Assembly: GCA_003602575.1 (NCBI GenBank)
Contig: QQRY01000057.1
Coordinates: forward strand, 36,854-96,072
From: Candidatus Poseidoniales archaeon
GTDB taxonomy: Archaea > Thermoplasmatota > Poseidoniia > Poseidoniales > Poseidoniaceae
Length of the DNA stretch: 59,219 bases
Reading direction: 5' to 3'
Numbering within the stretch: the first letter of the stretch is position 1; the number at the start of each line of letters is the position of its first letter. Below the pieces are notes generated by a model. That model did not search any database and had not been told where the DNA came from. It saw only the letters and a program-made list of their open reading frames with translations. Below, piece after piece: positions 39,640-48,854 of this stretch. A program made the translations under genes and the position numbers.

Positions 39640-40878
39640 TCATCTGCTTGCATAGAAGTTCTGAATAACTTGAGTTACCGTCTGGATATCTCTAATGTCA
39701 CGTCTGAGTAAGTCTTCAATTATTTTTTGTCTTTGTTCTACATGCTTTTCAAACACATCTGGAGTAACACCTGCTGCTTGACAAATAACTTCTCTAAGTT
39801 TTGAAGGAATTCCTGTTTCTTCAATTCTGTCTTTGGCAGCATTATACTTCCATATAATATTCAATCTAGGTTTGGTTCCTTCCATACCAGCTATCTCAGC
39901 AACCTCCGTAATTTTTCTAACTGTGTTACCATTAACATGTAACCTCGCTTGAATGATTATCAAATCCAATCCTGTTAGCATGATTGGAGGCACGTTCATC
40001 GGTGGATTAATCATCCTAGTTACTGTTTCTTGGGCTGTATTTGCGTGCAATGAACCAAAAGATCCATCGTGACCTGTATTCATTGCAGTAAGTAAAGTTG
40101 CAGCTTCTGCGCCTCTGACTTCACCAACTATTATTCTATCAGGACGCATACGTAAACTAGATTTCAAACAATCATTCATGTCAACTTCAGGGGTGCCGTC
40201 CGGCCTCTCTCTTCGGGTTTCCATTCTCAACCAATGGTCGTGATAAACTTGTAATTCAGCAGTATCTTCAACCGTTAACAGCCTTCTATGCCAAGGAATA
40301 TACATTCCTAAACAATTTAGTGTCGTTGTCTTACCTGAACCTGTTCCTCCAGCAATTACGAAGTTTGCTGGCCTACTGTCTAGACCTTCAATCCAAACCC
40401 ACATCATAGCAGCAAGACGGGAATTTACTGTGCCGAATTTAACCAAATCAAGCATAGTAAGCGGGTCTTCTCTAAATTTACGTATTGTCAATGTAGGTCC
40501 GTCTGGAGTGATTGGTGGAATTGTTCCATTTACACGAGAACCATCTGGAAGTCTACCATCAAAGATTGGCACCATCCCAGGTCCATCACCTAAAGGTACA
40601 TTAGTGAAAGATGCGATATTCTTCGCAATTTGGATGCCCGCATCATCGTCAATCCATACATTGGTCCTACACATTCCATGGTCTCTGTGAGCCACTTTAA
40701 CACATTGAGTACCTCCATTATACATGACTTCTTCAAGTTCATCATCTTCTAATAAAACAGCGATATCACCATAAGGATTAGGTTCTATAGAACCATCTAC
40801 ATGATATATTGGCGAAGGGTGATTTGGTTCTAAATAAATTGTTACTCTACCATATTGTGCTAATACTTTTTCTGACAT
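39640..40878 (-). CDS. Type II/IV secretion ATPase (TadA/CpaF-like)
   Basis: VIAGGTGSGKTTTLNCLGMYIP, LTVEDTAELQVYHDHWLRMETR, RPDRIIVGEVRGAEAATLLTAMNTGHDGSFGSLHANT. Confidence 0.95.
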   Translation of the reverse strand: MSEKVLAQYGRVTIYLEPNHPSPIYHVDGSIEPNPYGDIAVLLEDDELEEVMYNGGTQCVKVAHRDHGMCRTNVWIDDDAGIQIAKNIASFTNVPLGDGPGMVPIFDGRLPDGSRVNGTIPPITPDGPTLTIRKFREDPLTMLDLVKFGTVNSRLAAMMWVWIEGLDSRPANFVIAGGTGSGKTTTLNCLGMYIPWHRRLLTVEDTAELQVYHDHWLRMETRRERPDGTPEVDMNDCLKSSLRMRPDRIIVGEVRGAEAATLLTAMNTGHDGSFGSLHANTAQETVTRMINPPMNVPPIMLTGLDLIIIQARLHVNGNTVRKITEVAEIAGMEGTKPRLNIIWKYNAAKDRIEETGIPSKLREVICQAAGVTPDVFEKHVEQRQKIIEDLLRRDIRDIQTVTQVIQNFYASR

Positions 40879-40881
40879 AAT

Positions 40882-41613
40882 CTAACCTCCAATCATCTTT
40901 ACTGCGCCTAGATAAAGGCCCATTGAAACCGCCATCCAAAAAGGTAGCCACCAAAGAAAATCCTTCATTCTACCCAACATTCTGCCAGATACCAGTGAGG
41001 CAATAGCAGAAGATGCAGCGAAGAATAGAGCAAATGTTTGGTTGAAATCACCGATCTGATAACCCTTATTTGCAGGAGCGAATAAACCGACAATAAATGC
41101 GATAAGAACTGGAAGTCCGATACATACAAAAATTATAATCAAAATTCCTCTACCTTGAAGTTCACTTTCTCTTTTATTCATTAAATCGTTAAGCCTTTCA
41201 TAATCCATTGACAGGTCTGAAAGAATACCTTGCAACGGTGCGTCTTGCTCTATTGCAGTTTCGATTAGAACTGTTACCCTTTGAACTTGAGATGAACGGG
41301 TTTTTGAGGCGAATGCTGAAAGAGCCGCATCAAAAGAAGATGAATGACTAGATTCTAAAGTTTCAGTTAGAAGTTTCCCTAGAACTCCTGGGGTATTTCT
41401 TCCTTGTTCTAACATAGCTTCTTGAATACCCCTTCCAGCCCCAACAGCATCTGATAAGGCTTCAAGTAAACCTGGTAGTTGATTTTCTATACTTCTTCGC
41501 CGATTCCTCTCAAGTATTGGAGGGATACCTCCTGCAGAAAAAGCCACACCTAAAACGATTAGAATCAGCAATAACATCTGATCGTTAAATGCTTCGAGGA
41601 AATCAAAAATCAT
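40882..41613 (-). CDS. Type II secretion F/TadB-TadC-family membrane protein
   Basis: TM-flanked cytoplasmic domain (LPGLLEALSDAVGAGRGIQEAM), adjacent to secretion ATPase. Confidence 0.82.
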   Translation of the reverse strand: MIFDFLEAFNDQMLLLILIVLGVAFSAGGIPPILERNRRRSIENQLPGLLEALSDAVGAGRGIQEAMLEQGRNTPGVLGKLLTETLESSHSSSFDAALSAFASKTRSSQVQRVTVLIETAIEQDAPLQGILSDLSMDYERLNDLMNKRESELQGRGILIIIFVCIGLPVLIAFIVGLFAPANKGYQIGDFNQTFALFFAASSAIASLVSGRMLGRMKDFLWWLPFWMAVSMGLYLGAVKMIGG

Positions 41614-41620
41614 AATATCA

Positions 41621-42202
41621 CTACAACCCCGGGTCTTTTGTATGGGCTTTTAATCCAATCATTATCATTCCAAAAAGCGTTGCAATAAGTCCAACATTGA
41701 CTACAGATTGAATTGTAGAAGCGGGTGGTAATTTCATAAATGCCCCTAAATCACCACTCATCAATTGAGGAATCAAGCCAACAATTGCTAGAATAATTGG
41801 TCCTATCATTCCTATTGACAATAATGTTTCAGGAACTCCACTGAGATCCTCAATGTACTTTTTGACTTCTTCATTTCTATCTTCTTCCATCCTCTTACCC
41901 TGTTTCCTTAAGGTTTCGATTAAATCGGTATTTTGAGTTAGATTATTATACATAGTATTTAGCAATCTTCTATAGCCTTCTGATTCAGATTTACTCATCA
42001 AAACTTTGATCTCTTTTTCTAATCCCTTAGATTTTCCAGAGCGTAACTTTTCCATAACATTGGAGAAGTCTTTCGATATAATTCCATAACCTCCTGTCCC
42101 AATTGTATGTATTGCCGCCTCAAGACCAACGCCTGATGACATCAAAACATCCATAGTACGTATAACATAGAGAATTTCTCTTTTCTCCTCTAGCTTACGC
42201 AT
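41621..42202 (-). CDS. Type II secretion F/TadC-family membrane protein
   Basis: MDVLMSSGVGLEAAIHTIG.. plus two C-terminal TMs; adjacent to TadB-like and ATPase genes. Confidence 0.8.
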   Translation of the reverse strand: MRKLEEKREILYVIRTMDVLMSSGVGLEAAIHTIGTGGYGIISKDFSNVMEKLRSGKSKGLEKEIKVLMSKSESEGYRRLLNTMYNNLTQNTDLIETLRKQGKRMEEDRNEEVKKYIEDLSGVPETLLSIGMIGPIILAIVGLIPQLMSGDLGAFMKLPPASTIQSVVNVGLIATLFGMIMIGLKAHTKDPGL

Positions 42203-42211
42203 AATTAATCC

Positions 42212-42565
42212 TCACACAATATCTTCAATTAATTCAAATTTAAACGATTCAGTAGAACCGTCATATTCCATGGATGCAAAAACTACCTTTACATCTCTTT
42301 CTTCAAATGGGTCGTGAATACACGGTTGGCCTGAACGGAACATGGCTAAAATTCTCTTATACTCATCTAATTGCATTTCTCCGCTAATTGTATAGATAGC
42401 GGACTCAGAACCTTCATCATGTAAATTATCGCCTTCTTCTCCACGAACAATTGTACGTGTCATTCTACGTGTCAATCTCACTTTAATATCTGCATTCGGT
42501 ATCCGAACCCAATCTGCGCTAGTCGTGCCCGTAGCCGGGCGGATGAAGAAATCCATTCCTGCCAT
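42212..42565 (-). CDS. Small beta-rich protein, possible phage tail/baseplate-like fold
   Basis: MAGMDFFIRPATG..IVRGEEGDNLHDEGSESAIYTISGEMQLDEYKRILAMFRSGQP..DVKVVFASMEYDG..FKFELIEDIV; start chosen at internal Met. Confidence 0.6.
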   Translation of the reverse strand: MAGMDFFIRPATGTTSADWVRIPNADIKVRLTRRMTRTIVRGEEGDNLHDEGSESAIYTISGEMQLDEYKRILAMFRSGQPCIHDPFEERDVKVVFASMEYDGSTESFKFELIEDIV

Positions 42566-42625
42566 ATAGTGACCTCTAAAACAAGCACAGAAGCGAAAGA
42601 ACTTGAATGTGTTGGGCAAAAGTAT

Positions 42626-43567
42626 TCAAGAAACGATTCTAAACCATCCAAATGCAGGTTCATGAATAGAACCTTCGTCGGATAAAGATTCTATTTTTTC
42701 TTCGGAAACGGAGCGGGAAAAGCCTCTTGCAGAAGCATTAGTAATCAATGTTTCAAAGTCAACTCCTTCGCCTTGATCTAATTTCTTAATGATATCAAGT
42801 AATATATCACCAAGTTCATCTGAATTATTAGAACTCGCTTCATCGTCTTCTTGAACTGACACAATTTGTTGTTGTGGAGGCTTGGAGGCGGCATCAATCT
42901 TACCTTCTGCAATATCCAATGCTTGCAAAATATTCAGATTATAATGCTCCAAATCTATATCTCCATAATGATTTCGTGAAGCAACTAATCCTTCTACCAT
43001 GTGACTTGCAATGTCTTGTTTAGTCAAAGCCTCAATAGTAGGTTCGAAGTCTAATGAATCTGTAAAAACCTTCATTCTTTCCAATGTATCTTGGCAAGTC
43101 TTAGTCAGCCAAGTAGCGTATCTATTACTATCGATTTCACATGCTTCTTCTGGCCTCAATGAGGTGTAAATAGCCCCTTCTTCAGTTTGGAATAAGCGAG
43201 TCTTAGCAACCATCAGCATAAGTATTGGTTCTCCACTTTCTACCTTCGGCGATAGTTGTAAAGTAAGTTCCCTCATAGAATCTGAAGCATAATCTCCAAC
43301 CGAGAAATAATGAACACCTGAAGGATCCCTAATTTGACCTTGGTATAGTACAGAACCATTCGCTGTATCTCTAGGCTCTAATCTTTCTAAAAGACCTGCT
43401 ACTATAACTCGATTGACTTTCGAACCTAATTTAGTAATGACAAATGAAGGATCAAATTCACCTGAACCTTTCTCATTTAGAGTAGATTCACCAAATTCTG
43501 AAGCCAGCATATGCCATGCAGGTTGCCTTTTTATTGAACGGGATGGTTGCATTACTGGACCCCCCAT
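42626..43567 (-). CDS. RPA-associated protein-like (OB fold, COG3390-like)
   Basis: Overlaps the RPA gene 3' end; QPAWHMLASEFGEST..VNRVIVAGLLERLE..YQGQIRDPSGVHYFSVGDY. Confidence 0.82.
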   Translation of the reverse strand: MGGPVMQPSRSIKRQPAWHMLASEFGESTLNEKGSGEFDPSFVITKLGSKVNRVIVAGLLERLEPRDTANGSVLYQGQIRDPSGVHYFSVGDYASDSMRELTLQLSPKVESGEPILMLMVAKTRLFQTEEGAIYTSLRPEEACEIDSNRYATWLTKTCQDTLERMKVFTDSLDFEPTIEALTKQDIASHMVEGLVASRNHYGDIDLEHYNLNILQALDIAEGKIDAASKPPQQQIVSVQEDDEASSNNSDELGDILLDIIKKLDQGEGVDFETLITNASARGFSRSVSEEKIESLSDEGSIHEPAFGWFRIVS

Positions 43568-45243
43568 TGCGCCCTTATTTCGGTAGATATTAACCCAGGG
43601 TCTTGTTCAACTAATTCGGTATTATCAGCAAGCAACATTGCACCTTGTTCATCAACAATAGTTCTTCCAGAAGCGGTAACAAGTTGACCTAATAATTTAC
43701 CTCTAAGCCTCTGAACAAATTCCATCTGGCCATTAGAATCTATTTCTGCTTTGATTTCATCTTCAGTCATATTTAGTAAATTTAGAGTGGCGTCTTTGTT
43801 GATTAATAGTGAAGATGTAGAAGTACCATCATCGATTACAAGTCTGAGTCTAACATCTTGAGTACCAACATCATCCCCATGTTGGCTACAATTTCCATCA
43901 CGCAATACTCTACGGCACTGAGTGCATCTCATGATAATACCACAATCCTCTCTTACACTAGCCACAATTCCTTGGGTTGAAATTCCAACCCTACTCGAAC
44001 CATTGACCAATTCAGTCAATGGAACTTCAACGACATGGTTTGAAAGGTCTATAGAATCGTCCCATGGAGTCGATTCAAGAATTTCTACCTGAGTAGATTT
44101 ATCCACGGTTATATCGGGTATACCTTGCCATGAGCGCACTCTTACTCCTTTCACCTTTATTGTAACTGGTAAATCTGATTCACTTATCGGTAATTCTTCC
44201 CAAGCACTCATGCGGCATTTACCTGATGGATCAGCTATTTGACCAGACCAAAGGAACTTTTCTTGTCCATCGCGAACAAATGACCTCTTGGACCATTCAG
44301 TGATTTGTACTATTGCTTCAACGTCTCTTGAGCCATCTCTCAATTGTGAGATAGTTACTATGTTTTGCTCCATCAGTGATTCTGCATCAGCAAAGTTAGA
44401 ATCGTGATATAATTCTACTTTTGTAGTCCTGCCAAAGTTAAGTTCTGGAGTATCTCTAAATGTTCTTACTTGAGCCCCATCGATCTTTACCAAGGCTCCA
44501 ACTTCGTGTTCAAATGGCTCCCAAGAAAGAAAACCTATTGTCCCAGACTCATCAGCCATTCTACCTCTTACAACGTCAATAGAGCCTGAGCCATCTTTCC
44601 TATGAATTTGGTCTGGCCTAGAAGATAATATTCTTCCAACAACGCATACATAGCCATCGCTTGGAATATTATTGATTTCTATTGGTTCTCCAGGCGCTAC
44701 AACTGGCCTAGTACCTTCTCTAAGTACTGCGATTCTGGTACTCTGATTAATGTTAAGTGACATCCTACCCTGATATTCGTTTACAGAAGCACCTTCTATT
44801 CTAACAACTGTCCCAGGAGAAATATTTGAGTTTGGGCCCCAATCTTTGTATTCCCATCTAGTTCGCTGACCGCCTTCATCCCAAGGATTATCTTCAAGTA
44901 AACCAAAAGCAATCTGTTTTTGCTCACCCCTAATTGTTTGTTCTCTAAGGTTATGGGAAATTATCTCAACCTCTATTTCAACATCTCTATCTGTAGCAGA
45001 AAGTTCAGTTAAACTAGCTACTTTCTTAGAAACTGATGATTTTTGAGGTTGCGAATTATTACCAGTACTGGAAGGCGCCATATCGCCCTTAAATCTACGG
45101 ATTATAGATCTCAATGCATCTTGAGGGGGGATATAGAATTCACTCTCATATTTTGCAAAGGCCTCTCTGACCTCCTCTCTATCTGCATCAGGGCATTCTG
45201 ATAACACTGCGTTAATATGCGATTCATATTTTTCTTCAGACAT
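43552..45243 (-). CDS. Replication protein A (multi-OB-fold ssDNA-binding protein)
   Basis: Repeated OB folds (VEAIVQITEWSKRSFVRDGQEKFLWSGQIADPSGKCRMSAWEE); zinc finger MRCTQCRRVLRDGNCSQHGD. Confidence 0.92.
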   Translation of the reverse strand: MSEEKYESHINAVLSECPDADREEVREAFAKYESEFYIPPQDALRSIIRRFKGDMAPSSTGNNSQPQKSSVSKKVASLTELSATDRDVEIEVEIISHNLREQTIRGEQKQIAFGLLEDNPWDEGGQRTRWEYKDWGPNSNISPGTVVRIEGASVNEYQGRMSLNINQSTRIAVLREGTRPVVAPGEPIEINNIPSDGYVCVVGRILSSRPDQIHRKDGSGSIDVVRGRMADESGTIGFLSWEPFEHEVGALVKIDGAQVRTFRDTPELNFGRTTKVELYHDSNFADAESLMEQNIVTISQLRDGSRDVEAIVQITEWSKRSFVRDGQEKFLWSGQIADPSGKCRMSAWEELPISESDLPVTIKVKGVRVRSWQGIPDITVDKSTQVEILESTPWDDSIDLSNHVVEVPLTELVNGSSRVGISTQGIVASVREDCGIIMRCTQCRRVLRDGNCSQHGDDVGTQDVRLRLVIDDGTSTSSLLINKDATLNLLNMTEDEIKAEIDSNGQMEFVQRLRGKLLGQLVTASGRTIVDEQGAMLLADNTELVEQDPGLISTEIRAQWGVQ

Positions 45244-45396
45244 TTATCATCACCCCGACAGACTTTGTGTTCATCCATTGTCTGTGCGGAGTACAGACTT
45301 CGGGTTTTCGTGCGGATTGGTTTAGACTAGACACTCCCTTGACCTCCATGGTACAGGATACCACAGACGACAGGAAATAAAGAATGCCCTCGAAAA

Positions 45397-46794
45397 TTAA
45401 ATTGGGTTGACTCTTAAAGCCTGCATCAACAAAATATCTGGAATGTGCATACTGCCACCTGATACTCTAATCTCATCGCCCAAGAATACATCTCTGCTCA
45501 ATGCTTTAGCCATATTCCCTGAAAGACCAGCCTGCTTTATTGCGCCAATAACCTCGCCATCTTCAACTCTGAGGATAGAACTAGTAGTGACAGAAAAATC
45601 ACCACTGGTGGGATTAGCAGTATGCGCACCCATGACGCTATTTACGACATAACCTGAGTCCATGCGTTGAAGTAACTCATCCATACTACTCGATTTGGAA
45701 CTAGAAATTAATTCCAAATTGCTACAAGATGTTACTGGAGGACTTTGATGACCTCTGCGTGAAGCAGAACCAGTAGATGTAGCATGTTCTATTTTCCCTT
45801 CTGCAACCAGTTTAGCTGAATCCCTAGTAGACCATAATGATCCGACTAGTTTTCCGGAATCAACAACTATTTGTCTTCGAGTTGGAACACCTTCAGCATC
45901 TCTTGATGATGATGAAATCCCTCCTTCCATTATCGCATTATCAATTAATGATAGATCTTTTGCCATAACATTATCTCCTTGTTTTCCGGACCAAAAAGAC
46001 TCCATACGGCTCAACCTTTCGCCTCTAATTGCCGAAGGTATGACAGTCGAGAATAGTGAACCAAGACCTTCTGAAGTCATTAGAACTGGTAAATCTTCAG
46101 CACCATTATCGACTTTAATAGGATCTCTAGTTTTTTGAGCCCATTCAACAGAATTAGCTACGCAATTTGGTATCTCATCGATTAGTTGCTTGCTAGATTC
46201 TCCTTGCCACGAACTTGTTAATTGCTCATTTTCATCTATAGAAACTTGCACTCCTATTCCGTGAGAGGTTGTGATCCCATGGTGCTCAATTCCTTCACTT
46301 GACGTTAAAACTCCCGCGGTTGCGCTAACTCCGAGCCCTCCTCCAGTTACAACTGCTCTTTTATCCAAAGATTTTACTTCATCCAAAATTGAATCTGCTT
46401 GTTTCAATAGGTCTTCTGGGCCTACAGACAGAATCCTCTTATCGAATAATCCTTTGACTTCTTTTGTTTCTTGATTACTCGGTAAATCAAATCCTTTGAT
46501 CGATGGGGAAATACGAGCTATTGAAAGAGCTTCTTGGATTGCATTATCAGCAGACTTTACGTCTACTAAGTAAGCATAACCAAACTTACCATCTTCAACT
46601 ACTCTGATTCCATATCCGCCATCACCGCCACCTGCGGCTAGAGAAATCTTCCCCGCTTCAATATCTAATTGATGACCATATGATTGTGTAGCAATTATTT
46701 CCCATTGCTGAACTTTATTTTCACGGCACAAGTCTGCGACCTTTTTACTACCTTCGATAAGCCTATCCAAAGCATCATTGGGTAACATATTCAT
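45397..46794 (-). CDS. pmbA: TldE/PmbA-family protein
   Basis: PmbA-like architecture, overlapping stop/start with TldD; DSGYVVNSVMGAHTANPTSGDFSVTTS. Confidence 0.9.
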   Translation of the reverse strand: MNMLPNDALDRLIEGSKKVADLCRENKVQQWEIIATQSYGHQLDIEAGKISLAAGGGDGGYGIRVVEDGKFGYAYLVDVKSADNAIQEALSIARISPSIKGFDLPSNQETKEVKGLFDKRILSVGPEDLLKQADSILDEVKSLDKRAVVTGGGLGVSATAGVLTSSEGIEHHGITTSHGIGVQVSIDENEQLTSSWQGESSKQLIDEIPNCVANSVEWAQKTRDPIKVDNGAEDLPVLMTSEGLGSLFSTVIPSAIRGERLSRMESFWSGKQGDNVMAKDLSLIDNAIMEGGISSSSRDAEGVPTRRQIVVDSGKLVGSLWSTRDSAKLVAEGKIEHATSTGSASRRGHQSPPVTSCSNLELISSSKSSSMDELLQRMDSGYVVNSVMGAHTANPTSGDFSVTTSSILRVEDGEVIGAIKQAGLSGNMAKALSRDVFLGDEIRVSGGSMHIPDILLMQALRVNPI

Positions 46795-48233
46795 CCCACC
46801 AATGCTTCCTTAATCCTCATAATTGGCCCTCCGTCTCCGACAGGAACCGTTTGTCCTTTACCACAAAAACCAGGGGCTGCTAATCTTGAATCAGTTGTTA
46901 AACCATCGACATCTTTCAAAATTTGAAGTGTCAAACCACTCACGCTTACATCCTTTAATGGTGTTGTGATTGAACCGTTTTCAATCAACCAGGCTTCTTG
47001 TGCAGCAAATTGGAAAGAACCTCTTCCAGTATCGACTTGCCCCCCTCTAGAACCACAGGCATATACTCCATAATCGATATCTTCAATCAGTTCATCTAGA
47101 TCATTATGAGTTCCTCCCATGATTAGAGTATTAGACATTCTAACCAGAGGATGATGTAACCCATCTTGCGCTCTAGCTCCGGCATTTGGCTCAATTCCAA
47201 AATGATGAGCTGATTCTCTATGATTCAGATAGTCGGTCAAAACTCCATTTTTTATCAGACACTTTTCTTTGGTATCCAATCCTTCATCATCAATTGGATG
47301 AGCTCCATAGCCGCCCCTGATTGTTGGATCATCTACAACAGTAACAATATCATTACCTATCTTTTGACCTAATTTACCATCAAGACATGAATCGCCTGCA
47401 GCGACTAAATCTGCTTCACATGGGTGCCCCAATGCTTCATGAATGTAAACTCCAGTCAAATCTCTATCTGCTACCAATGGTAACTTTCCAGAGGGCGACC
47501 TTTCTGCTTTCAATAGTCTAATTGCTGAAGTCTTAGCATAACTTCCAAGTTCTGCTAAATCGCATTGTTCGATTAGTTCTAAACCCCCTTCACCACCGTG
47601 CCTAGTCCGGTATGAAACGACGTCAGAGCCATCTCGTGCTGTAACTGTAGCGTTGATGAGTGACCTTTGGAAAGACCAAACTCTGTTCATTCCCTCACTG
47701 GACATAAATTCAGTATGAATATGTTCATCATGCCATCCGCATATCACAGATGCAATTTTTTTATCTTCTTTCGAATTCTCATAAAGAACTTTTAGATGTT
47801 CTAATTTTTCGCTTAACTCGGTCTCTCTAACATCTTTTTCGGGCCTCCAATGTACTGAATCTTCGATTATTGGGACATCTGCTAATGAGACTGGTTTATC
47901 CTTGGAGCTCCTTCTTTGAGCCACGGCCTTGGCTAAGCGAACTGTTGATTCAACCTGACTAGGAATCGATTCGATGTCGGTTGTAGAATGAACGCCCCAT
48001 GCACCATCAGCGAGAACCCTCATCGTAGCACCAACTTCTTGGCCTGGAATTGCTCTTTCCAATTGGCCGTCCCTAGTTGCTACGCTGGAATCGGTGACCG
48101 ATACCAATCTTACCTCAGCATAACTTGCTCCAAAATCGGTAGCATTCTGTAATGCGGAACGAATTTTATCTTCTTCAAGATACCTACGAGCATTGTTGAA
48201 AATATCGTCACCGGGGGAAGTTGCAAGCACCAT
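46791..48233 (-). CDS. tldD: TldD-family metalloprotease
   Basis: HEALGHPCEAD, GGYGAHPIDDEG, NAGARAQDGLHHPLVRMSNT. Confidence 0.93.
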   Translation of the reverse strand: MVLATSPGDDIFNNARRYLEEDKIRSALQNATDFGASYAEVRLVSVTDSSVATRDGQLERAIPGQEVGATMRVLADGAWGVHSTTDIESIPSQVESTVRLAKAVAQRRSSKDKPVSLADVPIIEDSVHWRPEKDVRETELSEKLEHLKVLYENSKEDKKIASVICGWHDEHIHTEFMSSEGMNRVWSFQRSLINATVTARDGSDVVSYRTRHGGEGGLELIEQCDLAELGSYAKTSAIRLLKAERSPSGKLPLVADRDLTGVYIHEALGHPCEADLVAAGDSCLDGKLGQKIGNDIVTVVDDPTIRGGYGAHPIDDEGLDTKEKCLIKNGVLTDYLNHRESAHHFGIEPNAGARAQDGLHHPLVRMSNTLIMGGTHNDLDELIEDIDYGVYACGSRGGQVDTGRGSFQFAAQEAWLIENGSITTPLKDVSVSGLTLQILKDVDGLTTDSRLAAPGFCGKGQTVPVGDGGPIMRIKEALVG

Positions 48234-48273
48234 GCTACTATGTAATCGACGAGAGTGCTTGAACTCTTCGAAT

Positions 48274-48828
48274 TTAATTGTTAAATTCAGATGAAAGAAC
48301 AAATCCAATCAAAGCATCTTCTAAGTCGTCTAAATCTAAGTCATTTATGTCCATTCCTAATTTATCTGCATTCTCTAAATTTAGTTCTAAGGACGAATAA
48401 CTAGGAGTCAATTTAAGCGATTCAAGAATACCTATTGCAGTAGTCTCAAAATTATCTTTATATTCGACAGAAGGAGACATTCCATTATCTAAAGAATTGT
48501 TTTCTTGTATTTCTGGAAGATAAATGATCCAACCTTTAACATCTGTGTCTGAAACTCCAGCCCTTTGAAATGCTTCAGAAATATGGTGAGTACCAGCAAT
48601 GAATCTTATGAATTCAGCATCTATTGTTCTTGCGAGTGAAGTTTTCCGAAAAAATCTACGCACTGAACAGTGCCAAGCAGTCCAGAGTTGATTATCACAA
48701 AGTGCTGCATGTGATCCTAACATCAACCATCTTTTAGAAGGTCTAATCTTAAGAAATTGATTCAGTGTTTGATTAGATGATGATTCAGAGTTTGACCATG
48801 ATAAACAAGGAAATGCGCCTAACTCCAT
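48274..48828 (-). CDS. Cgi121-like KEOPS subunit
   Basis: MLGSHAALCDNQLWTAWHCSVRRFFRKTSLARTIDAEFIRFIAGTHHISEAFQRAGVSDTDVKGWIIYLPE. Confidence 0.75.
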   Translation of the reverse strand: MELGAFPCLSWSNSESSSNQTLNQFLKIRPSKRWLMLGSHAALCDNQLWTAWHCSVRRFFRKTSLARTIDAEFIRFIAGTHHISEAFQRAGVSDTDVKGWIIYLPEIQENNSLDNGMSPSVEYKDNFETTAIGILESLKLTPSYSSLELNLENADKLGMDINDLDLDDLEDALIGFVLSSEFNN

Positions 48829-48854
48829 AGATTAAGCCAATAAGTTATTTTTCT

